From the NCBI GenBank assembly GCA_024278215.1, contig JAJRTR010000038.1:1-63333 (forward strand): a DNA stretch of 63,333 nt, given 5' to 3'. Positions within the stretch are counted from its first letter, which is position 1; the number at the start of each line of letters is the position of its first letter. The stretch comes from a bacterium. GTDB lineage: Bacteria; UBP15; UBA6099; JAJRTR01. Of this stretch, positions 35,580 through 44,694 are shown piece by piece. The notes beneath the pieces are model-generated. The model did no database searches, was not told the DNA's origin, and was given only the letters and a program-made list of their open reading frames with translations. Position numbers and translations under genes: made by a program.

Positions 35580-36110
35580 TTATATCGGTTCGTCAAAATT
35601 CCTGCGAGGTTCCTCCTTCAGAAAGGCGCTCCAGTCTTTAATGTTTTTCATATCAGGCACTGGTGTTTCGACGAGTGGATCATGGGCGAAACCGCAATGT
35701 GCCGCCGCGCTGCTCCATGGCCAGTCTTCCGCGCTGTCCACCAGACCCGCCCGCACCGGAAGCGTCTCGACATATCTCGCGGCTTCACAGACGGGTAAGC
35801 CGTCGAGTGTGCAGCCGACGAGTTCCCGCTTCCATGAGACCGTGTTACCGTTCTTCTTTCCCATGTATCTTGAATACATAGTTTTCAGCATTCGCACTGT
35901 ATTTTTAACAGATTCCTGTTTCGACGGCGTCGCCACAAGATGCAGGCTGTCCGGGAATAGGCAGTATGCAGTTACATTCAATCCGTACATGTCGCAATAC
36001 TTCGCCAGATATTCCAGGAACCGGACCCGGTCGATCACCGCGGGCAGCACATTCGATCCGTCATGTGAAACCATCGACAGATATATGGGACGCTCTTTCA
36101 AATATTTCAT
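35580..36110 (-). CDS. REP-associated tyrosine transposase (RAYT), degenerate HUH motif
   Basis: About 176 residues with the Y1/TnpA_REP layout: VIDRVRFLEYLAKYCDMYG, then the HUH region, MYSRYMGKKNG with the expected catalytic Tyr helix, and AARYVETLPVRAGLV near the end. RAYTs cut and move REP palindromes. The HUH motif, normally N-H-x-H in MPNHVHL, reads FPDSLHL, so the first His is Ser and the preceding Asn is Asp. Activity is therefore doubtful. ATG at 36110 is chosen; an open frame runs upstream, but only through element A copy 5. The gene is flanked by that element and by the palindrome at 35486-35574. Orphan domesticated RAYTs are known. Confidence 0.82.
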   Translation of the reverse strand: MKYLKERPIYLSMVSHDGSNVLPAVIDRVRFLEYLAKYCDMYGLNVTAYCLFPDSLHLVATPSKQESVKNTVRMLKTMYSRYMGKKNGNTVSWKRELVGCTLDGLPVCEAARYVETLPVRAGLVDSAEDWPWSSAAAHCGFAHDPLVETPVPDMKNIKDWSAFLKEEPRRNFDEPI

Positions 36111-36133
36111 AATATAACCAGACAGGTTTTCGG

Positions 36134-36311
36134 GAGCCGCTTGTAAAAGTCCGTTCGTAGCGAGGTCGAGCGAAATTGATTCAGAGCAGGGCGGAAGCGC
36201 TAAATCCGCACATACGCACTCATAAGAGTACGTTGAAGACAATTGCGGCGGACAACGCAGCTCCGGACAATTGCAACTGATCGCAGTAGAACAGAGTTCT
36301 GCAAGCAGCTC
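36134..36311 (+). repeat. Element A, copy 5: full-length, diverged
   Basis: A 178-bp copy beginning GAGCCGCTTGTAAAAG and ending TTCTGCAAGCAGCTC. It is clearly homologous to copy 4 (GTAGCGAGGTCGAGCGAAATT shared in part), with many substitutions. The middle hairpin is kept with changed bases (GCACTC/GAGTAC). It lies 23 bp upstream of the RAYT start. Confidence 0.85.
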
Positions 36312-36412
36312 TTTATGTTATACCTCGCGTTTACGGTAGTCAATGCGGCTGCCGGATTCATCGACCGGCTGCATACAAACGATCATACAGGCGACTATGT
36401 CGATTTCGAGAA

Positions 36413-38251
36413 TTATCTTTTCAACTGGTACAGACGGAAATCATCGAGAAACAATTCCGAATCCGGCGCTCCGGTGATGACAAGTGTTCTGTCTTTCGCC
36501 TGGTCGAGATGGAAACCCGACGACATAAGGAAGTTCCAGTTGCCCGGACTGTACCGCTGGGAAAACTGATAGATGTCGCCGTTGGTGCAACATGAGCCCG
36601 TTGCGGGGACGATATCGATCCGGGCGCTACCTGTTTTGACGAGAGCAAAGCCTGTCAGGTGAAAAATGAGCTTATCATCATAAGCATCTTTTACAGGTAT
36701 CGGTATCACGATTTTTCCGCCCTGGTGCCCGAATTTGATATATTGCGCTTTCCTGCCGCTTGCGACAAAATTGTGCATATCCGTCAGCGCGGTCCCCGCG
36801 GCGCCCGTAACAGTCCAGCCGTCCGCGACCCCGTCGCTGTCTGCATCTTTCTCGAAATCACCGTTTTCAAGGAACTGTTTTTTATGGTAAACAAGCGATC
36901 TGAAAGGCTCATTCAATGGGCAATATTTCTTTTTCAGGATCAGCCTGCCGTCCGCCGGCACCGGGTTCCTCATCCTGATCTTATCCAGAGTGAAACTCTT
37001 CCTGTTTTTTCCCTTTTGAAAAATGATCGATTTATTGTTTATCCTTATCCTTTCGGGTGGCAGATACCACAGTTCCGGGGTGGCCATCTTCCTTGCGCAA
37101 CGGCTCCAGGGCAGCGAGTATTCATCACTGTAACAAAATGAATTCCCCGGGTTGTTATCGAAAATCCCGACTGCAATATTCTTAAAAAGATATCTTGGGT
37201 TGATGTAGTATCCTTCAAGTCTCTTTATTGAATCTTTATATGGCACATATCCCATCGACTCGACCTTGCCGTTTACCAGCGCCTCGTGCATTTCAAACAC
37301 ATTCGCCGGTTTTGCGCCCACTGTGTAGTAAACACTGAACGTCGAATCGAAAGCGACCCACTTGTTCATCGACCTGACGAATATTTCTTCAAACACATGT
37401 GTGTCTCCCCAACTGCTGAAATTTATATCCACCATTCGTGGGGTGAAACCATACTTGCGCGCCAGCCGGTAAAGTTCTAATGCGTGTCGACCGCAACCGG
37501 CATTTCCCCCGTAAGCATCGTATCCCATATTAGTTATTGTGAATATCTTGGAGAAATCATCGGCCATTCCATTTTTCGCGTTTTCGACAAAAGTCAACGC
37601 TCTGCTTCCGGCTGAAGCGACGACCTTTCCCTCATCATTCATCCCTGCGGCAATAACATTGAAGTACTTGTAAAGATGGAGATCCTTCCGCGGAATAACA
37701 AGTTCTTTTCGATTCCCCGCGGCCGCCCCGCCTCTGAACGATGCCAGTCTGATCTTTGTTCCGATGGGCTCGAGGGCATAGACGTTAATACTTTTGATCC
37801 GGCTTCCACTCCACTCGATACATATATGATCTTCCTTTTCGAGAGAAATCACCGAATAGACGCTGCCCGGTGCATCCAGCAACGGATTCTTAACCTGCGT
37901 GGTTTTCAACTCGCCGCCGCCGCACAGTTCGTCGATGATGATTGTTACGGGTTCTTTTTTATCGGTTCGAGATGTCGCTGAGCCGGTAGTGAATTCCTGT
38001 GTTGGCGTTGTTCCCGACCGCTGCGCTCGGGCCGCAGAGTCGACACTCTTTTTTTCGTCCTGTTTTGTGCCGGTTCCTTCTTCTTCCGAATTGGACAACT
38101 TGATTGACTGCGCATCCTTTTTCTTCGCCGCGGCGGCATTCCCGCCGGACCCGTTGCCCGGTCCGCTGCACGAGTTCACAACAAATAACACGCAGGCTGT
38201 CAAAACGGCTATCGCCGTAATACGCAATAATGTCATGTTTTTCCAATTCAT
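36413..38251 (-). CDS. Transglutaminase-like lipoprotein
   Basis: A 612-residue protein with a signal peptide ending in lipobox VVNSC, then a Gly/Ala/Ser-rich linker. The central domain is transglutaminase-like: catalytic Cys in NAGCGRHALELY near residue 250, His in WGDTHVFEEIF near 285 and Asp in VAFDSTFSVYYT near 302. The C-terminus (NGDFEKDADSDGVADGW onwards) resembles a carbohydrate-binding or jelly-roll domain with a calcium-like DxDxDG loop. It probably acts as a periplasmic or surface peptidase/amidase on a protein or glycan. It stands alone on the minus strand between the RAYT and rex. Confidence 0.82.
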   Translation of the reverse strand: MNWKNMTLLRITAIAVLTACVLFVVNSCSGPGNGSGGNAAAAKKKDAQSIKLSNSEEEGTGTKQDEKKSVDSAARAQRSGTTPTQEFTTGSATSRTDKKEPVTIIIDELCGGGELKTTQVKNPLLDAPGSVYSVISLEKEDHICIEWSGSRIKSINVYALEPIGTKIRLASFRGGAAAGNRKELVIPRKDLHLYKYFNVIAAGMNDEGKVVASAGSRALTFVENAKNGMADDFSKIFTITNMGYDAYGGNAGCGRHALELYRLARKYGFTPRMVDINFSSWGDTHVFEEIFVRSMNKWVAFDSTFSVYYTVGAKPANVFEMHEALVNGKVESMGYVPYKDSIKRLEGYYINPRYLFKNIAVGIFDNNPGNSFCYSDEYSLPWSRCARKMATPELWYLPPERIRINNKSIIFQKGKNRKSFTLDKIRMRNPVPADGRLILKKKYCPLNEPFRSLVYHKKQFLENGDFEKDADSDGVADGWTVTGAAGTALTDMHNFVASGRKAQYIKFGHQGGKIVIPIPVKDAYDDKLIFHLTGFALVKTGSARIDIVPATGSCCTNGDIYQFSQRYSPGNWNFLMSSGFHLDQAKDRTLVITGAPDSELFLDDFRLYQLKR

Positions 38252-38341
38252 AAAATCAACCCGGTTTTATATAAATCAACAGCTCTATTATAGGCCTTCT
38301 CCCGATTTTGAACCTGTATTGGTGAAATATGCGGTTAAAAA

Positions 38342-39010
38342 TTAATTAATAATCTTCCAGAGTTTGTCTTTGTTGAAACTCATATAGTAGGCGAGAGCCT
38401 CGAGTTTTGTTGTGAGATCGACAGACAGGATGCGGATATCGTCTTCGGCCTTGAGAGTTACAGGCGCGAAATTGAGAATCGCCTTGATGCCTTCCGCAGC
38501 AAGTGTGTCCGCTACATTCTGGGCATGTTCGGCGGGCACGGCGATAATAGCCATCTCTATTTCATTTTCCCTGATAAAATGCTCCATCTCGTCGACATGT
38601 TTGATAGGAATGCCGTCTATATCGGTGCCGACTTTTTCAGTATCCATATCGAATATGGCCTTGATGGAGAAACCGCGCATATCGAAGCCGGGGTAGCGGG
38701 ATATGGCGAGTCCAAGATGTCCCGCGCCGACAACAATCACCGGCCACTCGCGGTCGAGACCCAGGATATAGCGCAGTTCCTTGAGCAGATAGCGCACATC
38801 GTAGCCCATGCCGCGTTTGCCGAAATATCCAAAATAGGAAAGGTCTTTGCGTATCTGCGAAGATTTTATGTTCAGCTTATTGCCCAGTGCTTCGGAAGAA
38901 ATGGTGTCTATGCCTCTTTTGGCCATTTCTTCGAGTGCTCTGAAGTAATATGAAAGTCTTTCGACCGTTGTCTTTGGGAATTTGTATCTCTTTCTTTTTG
39001 AACTGCTCAT
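38342..39010 (-). CDS. rex: Redox-sensing transcriptional repressor Rex
   Basis: About 222 residues. An N-terminal winged helix (TTVERLSYYFRALEEM, then SSQIRKDLSYFGYFGKRG, which is diagnostic for Rex) is followed by a Rossmann domain (PVIVVGAGHLGLAI) that binds NADH. Rex dimers leave DNA when NADH/NAD+ rises. ATG at 39010 is preferred: GGGAG lies 5 nt upstream, and a GTG at 39016 is too near it. An 18-bp Rex-type operator stands before iorA at 19515. No clear operator is seen at its own promoter. Confidence 0.95.
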   Translation of the reverse strand: MSSSKRKRYKFPKTTVERLSYYFRALEEMAKRGIDTISSEALGNKLNIKSSQIRKDLSYFGYFGKRGMGYDVRYLLKELRYILGLDREWPVIVVGAGHLGLAISRYPGFDMRGFSIKAIFDMDTEKVGTDIDGIPIKHVDEMEHFIRENEIEMAIIAVPAEHAQNVADTLAAEGIKAILNFAPVTLKAEDDIRILSVDLTTKLEALAYYMSFNKDKLWKIIN

Positions 39011-39094
39011 CGCCACTCCCGGCGCATGTGAATTTTTTAACTTGTCGGCTCAAAAAAAATCGAGTGTACTGTCAATGTCGTTCCAAGTCGATAA

Positions 39095-39181
39095 TGCCGA
39101 AGCCCGGACTTGAACCGGGACGCGAATATTTTCGCACTAGCACCTCAAGCTAGCGTGTCTACCAAATTCCACCACTCCGGC
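39095..39181 (-). tRNA. tRNA-Leu (anticodon GAG)
   Basis: An 87-nt tRNA with a long variable arm. The acceptor arms GCCGGAG and CTTCGGC pair, with one G-U. The anticodon stem CTAGC/GCTAG encloses loop TTGAGGT, giving GAG. The T arm is CCCGG-TTCAAGT-CCGGG. The 3' CCA is not encoded. Confidence 0.93.
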
Positions 39182-39511
39182 TAACGCAGTTTATAATTAT
39201 AGGGGCGATCCCTCTTATGTCAATATTTTCTTGATTTCTTCATCATCACTCCCGGAACTACACTTCTTTTACCGCCGCTGCAACGCAGTAGAATAGACGT
39301 TATCGCGATTTTCTGGCCCGCATTGATGAAATATGCGGATTAACGATAAAAATGACTCGGATTATGTTATTGTCAAACCCGGTTCGAAACAAAACCTACA
39401 GATTCTGTGATAGAGTCTTCATTTCCAACACGTTGCCGGTTAGAATTGGTATCAACAAAACTCAAGAGTCGTAATCCGCTTTTTAGAGAAAGAAGCACTG
39501 GAGGGAAAATA
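39182..39511. other. Intergenic region with family C repeats
   Basis: Upstream of the phosphatase gene. It holds a segment at 39272-39312 that is an inverted match to 62977-63013 (CAACGCAGTAGAAT and TTATCGCGATTTT), followed by the stem-loop CCGCAT...ATGCGG at 39318-39338. No promoter is obvious. Confidence 0.6.
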
Positions 39512-41785
39512 ATGTTCAAAAGATCAGCCGGCCTGTTTGTTGCTTTTATTGTAGTCGCGGTTGTTTCTGTTTCTGTCGCGGTTCTGCCCGCTGTGGCGGC
39601 GCAGGTGCCGTCGGATGTGGCGCGTATGAAACCATTCCGCAGCGGACTCGGTGTACGCATCGAGAACTGGCGCGCGAAAAAGGGCGAGCACCCGCAGGCG
39701 CTGAAGCCCGGCTTCGACGACTCGGGCTGGAGGCCGGTGGCGGTGGGCCGGAGTTGGAAGGGGACGAGCACTTGCTGGTTCCGCACTGAATTCACTGTGC
39801 CGGAAGCTGAAGCGGGCAAGGCGTTGTTTATCGAAGTCGGCGTGGACGATGCCGGAATTGTATATGCGGACGGCGAGCAGCTTATGCAGTTCAACGGATT
39901 CGGGAGCGCGCTGCTGACGAAGTCGGCTGAAGCAGGTCGGACTTATACGCTGGCGATACGCGCTATGAACATGGGCGGCGTGGGAGCACTCACTGTCGCG
40001 TCGTACAGGGCGCTGGCGTCGGAAAAACTCATCTCCATCGAAAACGCCCTCGCCGGACTCGACAGCTTGCGCAGCATAGATACCGTAAAAATCGATGACT
40101 GGATTTTTAATTCCTCCGGCGGCAAGTCCAACGCGAAACCACACGTCGAAACGGACGACTGGCAGAAGATTTTCCTTCCACACAAGATTCCAGGGCAGAA
40201 GGCTTTCGGGTGGTATCGCACTGAATATACGATTCCTGAAACGGTAAACGGTTTCGAGTATTACGACAAACCCGCATACCTGGACATAAGCGTCAGGACG
40301 ACCGGTGTCCTGTACGTCAACGGAAAGAAGATAAAAAGTTTCAAAGAAGATCTGAAACTTAACATTAAGAACAAGTTGAAACCCGGTGAAAAAGTAGTTC
40401 TGGCTGTTAAGGTGACGGACCTGAGCAGCCGGGGAGGCCTGCGGAGCGCTGTGCTCAGGGCATCAAAATTGGGGCCTGTCGTCGAGCTTGCAGACAAACT
40501 CACCGAAAAACTTAAAAGGGCGAAACTCCTTATCGAGCAACACCCCGAACCGCCGTCCGAAATACTCGACGCGGTTGATGAAATTGCCGGAGGACTCACG
40601 TCACTCGACGGCAAAACCGACGCGAAACAGGTAATGGCCGCCCTTAATGTCATGCTCCGTTCCGTCGAGCCTCTGGAAGGCTATCTGGCGCAATACCCGA
40701 TCTTCCACCAGGGACCCTACCTCCAGAACTCGAAGCCCGACGGCATGACGATAATGTGGGAGACACTTGTGCCTGCGAGGGCGGCTGTCTACTACGGCAA
40801 AGACGGTCTGACGAATGTCGTCGAGGACAACGAACTCAAGACAGTACACGAAATAGTTATCACCGGCCTCGAGCCGGAAACCGAGTACAAATATATGGCA
40901 GTGTCCAACAAACTGGCGGCCCCGCAGAGTACGTTCAAAACGTCGATCAAGCGCGACACGCCGTTTGTATTCGCTGTCTGGGGCGACAACCGCACGGATT
41001 CGAAATCACACGAAAGTGTTATCGACGTGATGATCCCGTACCACCCCGCCATCGCTCTTAACGTCGGCGACGTGGTCACTTCCGGCAGCAGCTACAGCCA
41101 GTGGAGCAAGGAATACTTCCTGCCCATGCGACGCCTCGCCATCGACACTCCCACATATATCGCCATCGGCAACCACGAGTACGGCGGCTACGGCTACGGC
41201 AATCGCGTGCTGTGGTTCGAGCAGTTTGTGTCGCATCCCGAGCCGAACGATTATTACTATTCGTTCACTTACGGCAACAGCTTTTTCATGATTCTGAACC
41301 CACAGGATGAACCCGGGGCGCATAACGTGCGCAAGGGAACGGAGCAGTATGACTGGATGATAAAGCAATTCGAGTCTGAAGCATATAAGAACGCGGCGTT
41401 CAAGTTTATATTTTTCCACGAGCCGCCCTATTCCGAGTGCTGGTCGGGCGGCTACTATGACGGCGAGCCTGCAATCCGGGCAAATCTTGTGCCGCTGTTC
41501 GAGAAGTACAAGGCAGACATTATTTTCTCAGGCCACACGCACGACTACGAGCGCGGCCAGTGGCCCATACCCGGCGGCCCCTACTATATCATCACCGGCG
41601 GCGGCGGCTCGTCGCTCGACAACACCAAGTACAAAGAGTGGGAGCAGATACAGTACTATGCTTTTAAATACCACTTTATAAATGTGACAATTGACGGCGA
41701 CCACCTGTCGTTCGAGGCTATCGACCGCAACGGGAAGGTATTCGACAGTTTCGAGATGACGAGCAAGCTAACGACAAACCGTTAG
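39512..41785 (+). CDS. Secreted purple-acid-phosphatase-like metallophosphoesterase
   Basis: A 757-residue exported protein. It has a signal peptide (MFKRSAGLFVAFIVVAVV to AVAAQ), then two beta-sandwich domains resembling sugar-binding domains of beta-galactosidases (FRSGLGVRIENW; SSRGGLRS). A fibronectin-type domain (SKPDGMTIMWETLVPARAAV) is followed by the phosphoesterase. Metal-site segments are WGDNR near 489, NVGDVVTSG near 517, GNHEYGG near 552, FHEPPY, and SGHTHDYERG near 673. This layout matches bacterial PAP-type enzymes releasing phosphate from organic esters. Start: GGAGGG lies 6 nt before ATG at 39512. Confidence 0.9.
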   Translation: MFKRSAGLFVAFIVVAVVSVSVAVLPAVAAQVPSDVARMKPFRSGLGVRIENWRAKKGEHPQALKPGFDDSGWRPVAVGRSWKGTSTCWFRTEFTVPEAEAGKALFIEVGVDDAGIVYADGEQLMQFNGFGSALLTKSAEAGRTYTLAIRAMNMGGVGALTVASYRALASEKLISIENALAGLDSLRSIDTVKIDDWIFNSSGGKSNAKPHVETDDWQKIFLPHKIPGQKAFGWYRTEYTIPETVNGFEYYDKPAYLDISVRTTGVLYVNGKKIKSFKEDLKLNIKNKLKPGEKVVLAVKVTDLSSRGGLRSAVLRASKLGPVVELADKLTEKLKRAKLLIEQHPEPPSEILDAVDEIAGGLTSLDGKTDAKQVMAALNVMLRSVEPLEGYLAQYPIFHQGPYLQNSKPDGMTIMWETLVPARAAVYYGKDGLTNVVEDNELKTVHEIVITGLEPETEYKYMAVSNKLAAPQSTFKTSIKRDTPFVFAVWGDNRTDSKSHESVIDVMIPYHPAIALNVGDVVTSGSSYSQWSKEYFLPMRRLAIDTPTYIAIGNHEYGGYGYGNRVLWFEQFVSHPEPNDYYYSFTYGNSFFMILNPQDEPGAHNVRKGTEQYDWMIKQFESEAYKNAAFKFIFFHEPPYSECWSGGYYDGEPAIRANLVPLFEKYKADIIFSGHTHDYERGQWPIPGGPYYIITGGGGSSLDNTKYKEWEQIQYYAFKYHFINVTIDGDHLSFEAIDRNGKVFDSFEMTSKLTTNR

Positions 41786-41836
41786 TCTCTTTATTTCGCC
41801 GTAAGCGACTGGATGTTGTCTCCAATAATATTATGA

Positions 41837-41854
41837 TGGAAGCCGGCGCTTCCA
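41837..41854. repeat. TGGAAGC palindrome (family R)
   Basis: TGGAAGC-CGGC-GCTTCCA, a 7-bp stem downstream of the phosphatase gene and related to 31503-31520. A degenerate GGGAAC segment follows at 41882. Confidence 0.6.
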
Positions 41855-41890
41855 GTTTCATGCGCTCCAAAGGTGGCCCCTGGGAACGCA

Positions 41891-41923
41891 CAAAAAAACC
41901 GACCGGTTTTCTGGCCGGTCGGC
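41891..41923 (-). terminator. Rho-independent terminator of the subtilase gene
   Basis: On the minus strand, CCGACCGGCC and its partner CCGGTCGG form a strong hairpin followed by seven T. It lies about 70 bp after the protease stop. Confidence 0.85.
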
Positions 41924-41991
41924 AGATAATTTTATGTGAGCTCTATTCCGTTGGAATCGAGATGTGTATATGTATATGTAATATATCCGTC

Positions 41992-44523
41992 CTACTTCTT
42001 GAATCTCAATCTTGAAGGATTCGCAACACGCGAAGCGCTTGATATCGTAGCTTTCGAGACAGAGAAATTGATGCTCTTCGTAAATGTCTGCCCCGTGACG
42101 GATACCGCGTCGGGATCGCTTATCAGCGGATATAGGCCGCAGTAGTCCTGGTCCTGATCGCAGATATAATCGTCGTTGTTGCAGTCTGTTCCGGCCACGA
42201 CATAGTGCGAACCTGCGGGAATCTCGAAGACGGAGTAGTCGCCGCCCGAGATCGAAACCTCGTCTTCCGCTGAAGCATAGCAAGTGTCTTCAGTGCACTC
42301 GTTTTCATCGAAAGTCATAATATAAATAGTTGTGTTGGTGCAATCTGAAGGAGGCGTGGGTGCGGGCGCGTCGACCTGCATAGTGATCGCGATAGTGGCG
42401 GTGCCGCCGGTGGATTCAATGCCGATACTACCCGTGTATGATCCTGCGGCAAGACCTGTACGGTCGACTGTCAGAGTCAGAGTTATCTTGTCCGTGTCTG
42501 TTTCGGTGGAGGTCGACAACCAGTTGCCGCCGCTGTTTTCTGTGTCGAACACACTTGTGAGCGAGAGGGTTCCCGAACCTGTGTTGGTGATGATGACGGT
42601 TTTGCTCGTTTCTGTGTATGCGAAACTGACATCGGTAGATGATAGCGCGATGACCGGCGTGGTGGGCTCTGTCGGAGTCTCCACGAGCTTCTTCGCTTCG
42701 AGAACCGCCTTGTAGGCGTTGATGAGACCCGCGCCGAACACATCGTCGGTGCCGGATTCGCCGAGGTCGGTGGCCGTCTGTGTCATTATCGTTACTATCT
42801 CGGAAGGGGTTATCGCCGGGTTTGCCGCTATCATGAGGGCTGCAAGCCCTGTGGCGTGCGGCGTGGCCATCGATGTTCCCTGCATGGTACCGTAATCTGT
42901 ATCAGAGTTCGTAGCATCGTTTCGAACTGTACTGAGAATACCGTTATCCATGTCTGAATACTGTTCGCCGCCGGGAGCGACAAGCGTGAGTTCCGAACCT
43001 GTATTCGAATAGTACGCGTGATTCATATCCTTTCCCACAGCCCCCACAGCCACAATGTTATTGCAAAGGGCTAAAGGATTAAGATGTCCGTTTCCGCCTT
43101 CATCATACTCGTTGCCGGCCGCTACGAAAATAGCGACACCGGCGTTGAAAGCAGTGTCATAGACATCCTGCCATGACGAAGGACAGGTGCCCGGAGGGTT
43201 CGAACCGAGGCTGATGTTTATAACTCTGGCTTTTTCCGCCGGAACCGTGCCCGAATCGTTGGTCTGGCCTGCCGCGTAAAGTATCGCCTGGAGTATTCCG
43301 TAATCGTCGCTGCCGACACGCACCGGCATGATCTTTACATTCCAGTTCACACCTGCGACACCGATGCCGTTATTCGTCTCAGCGCCGATCGTGCCCGCTA
43401 CATGTGTGCCGTGATAATGCGAAAAATTAGCCGGGGAGACCGGGCCGCTCGCGCATCGCGAGTCAGATACATCCTCGGGATTGCTGTCGAATCCGTCGCC
43501 GTCGCAGCTTTCTTCCGCCGCCGCGAAGTCGTAGCCCGCCGTCAAGTTTCCGTCAAGGTCTGCATGTCCGGACACGATGCCCGAATCGACCACGGCGACG
43601 ACAACATCCGCGCTTCCCGTCGTGATGTCCCACGCCTGCGGGAGATTCATCATCGGATATTGCCACTGGCGGCTGTAGTATGTGTCGTTGGGAACGGTGG
43701 ACATGTGGCTCCTGATTCCGTTCAGTTCCGCATATTTCACTTCCGCGGCGTTATTGAGTTCTATACATTTTTCGACGGTACGCGCCGCAGCCGTTTCGTT
43801 GTCAAGGCCATCGACATCAAGGACGACAAGGGCCATCCCGCCCGGGCTCTGTTTCTTCACCGCGAGGCTGCGTGCTGCCGCGAAATCCGCGACCGGGCCT
43901 CCCGATTTAAGTTTCATTATCAGTTCGCCTGACTTGAAATTTTCCGTATCACACGCCTGCGGGACAGGCGCCCTGTTGCTGAACCGCACTTCACGCGACA
44001 GATCGCGCAAAGACGGCGCCGCTATCTTCAGCGGACTCGAGAGCGTATTGCCCGAAGAGGTCGGACCCTGCGCCGCCGCAAGACGCGACGAAGATGCCGT
44101 CACCGAGACCGATCCCTTTACCGCGCCCTCTGTCGCGCTTGCTCCGAAGCAGGTTATCTTCATCGTCGAGTTTACCTGCCCGCCGCGCCGGTCATTTACA
44201 TTTACTGTTATCTCATATTCACCTGTCTTGGTCGTTGAAAATGTATATTGCGTATCGGAAACCTTCACGAGTGTTCCGCCCGTGTTGCTCCATGTATAAT
44301 ATAATGTATCATTGTCCGGGTCGCTCGCGCTGACGGTGATTGTCGTTTGTTCGCCGTCTGATAATACAGCTGTTTTCGACGCGCTGAAGTTTGAGATTGC
44401 AGGCGTATTGTTCGGTGCAGTCGCCGCCGGCACGCCGCCGCTGCCTCCTCCTCCTCCGCATCCCGCAGACCACACTAATCCTGCACACACCAGACCTCCG
44501 ATAATACTTTTGAATCCCTTCAT
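41992..44523 (-). CDS. S8 subtilisin-like protease lipoprotein
   Basis: An 843-residue secreted protease. The signal peptide ends in lipobox WSAGC, and a Gly-rich linker is followed by a PKD/Ig-like domain. A propeptide-like region (KSGELIMKLKSGGPVADF) and the catalytic domain come next: Asp in VVAVVDSGI near residue 311, His in HYHGTHVAGT near 371, and Ser in GTSMATPHATG near 551. After it comes a BACON-type sandwich (SSTDVSFAYTETSKTVI onwards) and a further C-terminal Cys-containing domain. It is a surface-anchored endopeptidase for nutrient use or maturation of surface proteins. It has its own terminator and is flanked by unrelated genes. Confidence 0.93.
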   Translation of the reverse strand: MKGFKSIIGGLVCAGLVWSAGCGGGGGSGGVPAATAPNNTPAISNFSASKTAVLSDGEQTTITVSASDPDNDTLYYTWSNTGGTLVKVSDTQYTFSTTKTGEYEITVNVNDRRGGQVNSTMKITCFGASATEGAVKGSVSVTASSSRLAAAQGPTSSGNTLSSPLKIAAPSLRDLSREVRFSNRAPVPQACDTENFKSGELIMKLKSGGPVADFAAARSLAVKKQSPGGMALVVLDVDGLDNETAAARTVEKCIELNNAAEVKYAELNGIRSHMSTVPNDTYYSRQWQYPMMNLPQAWDITTGSADVVVAVVDSGIVSGHADLDGNLTAGYDFAAAEESCDGDGFDSNPEDVSDSRCASGPVSPANFSHYHGTHVAGTIGAETNNGIGVAGVNWNVKIMPVRVGSDDYGILQAILYAAGQTNDSGTVPAEKARVINISLGSNPPGTCPSSWQDVYDTAFNAGVAIFVAAGNEYDEGGNGHLNPLALCNNIVAVGAVGKDMNHAYYSNTGSELTLVAPGGEQYSDMDNGILSTVRNDATNSDTDYGTMQGTSMATPHATGLAALMIAANPAITPSEIVTIMTQTATDLGESGTDDVFGAGLINAYKAVLEAKKLVETPTEPTTPVIALSSTDVSFAYTETSKTVIITNTGSGTLSLTSVFDTENSGGNWLSTSTETDTDKITLTLTVDRTGLAAGSYTGSIGIESTGGTATIAITMQVDAPAPTPPSDCTNTTIYIMTFDENECTEDTCYASAEDEVSISGGDYSVFEIPAGSHYVVAGTDCNNDDYICDQDQDYCGLYPLISDPDAVSVTGQTFTKSINFSVSKATISSASRVANPSRLRFKK

Positions 44524-44694
44524 TCACACACTCCCCTTTTATGAATTTGACTGTAGCTACGGTATCATACTTGCATCAACTACGCATGTAAAGCTCTGTT
44601 TATTGCCGATCTCTTGATTTTCTTTCTATGATATATATCACAGTTCAGGTCCTTTAGCCCGGATTTCTTTGTGAGAAATGCAGATTACGTCCGC

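Noticed and set aside
36111-36242. N-terminal extension of the RAYT frame
   Set aside because: The open frame there runs through element A copy 5, and the protein homology starts at the Met at 36110.
39017-39060. Possible Rex operator at the rex promoter (GTGAATTTTTTAAC)
   Set aside because: Only one half-site is recognisable and there is no CACAA partner at the right spacing.
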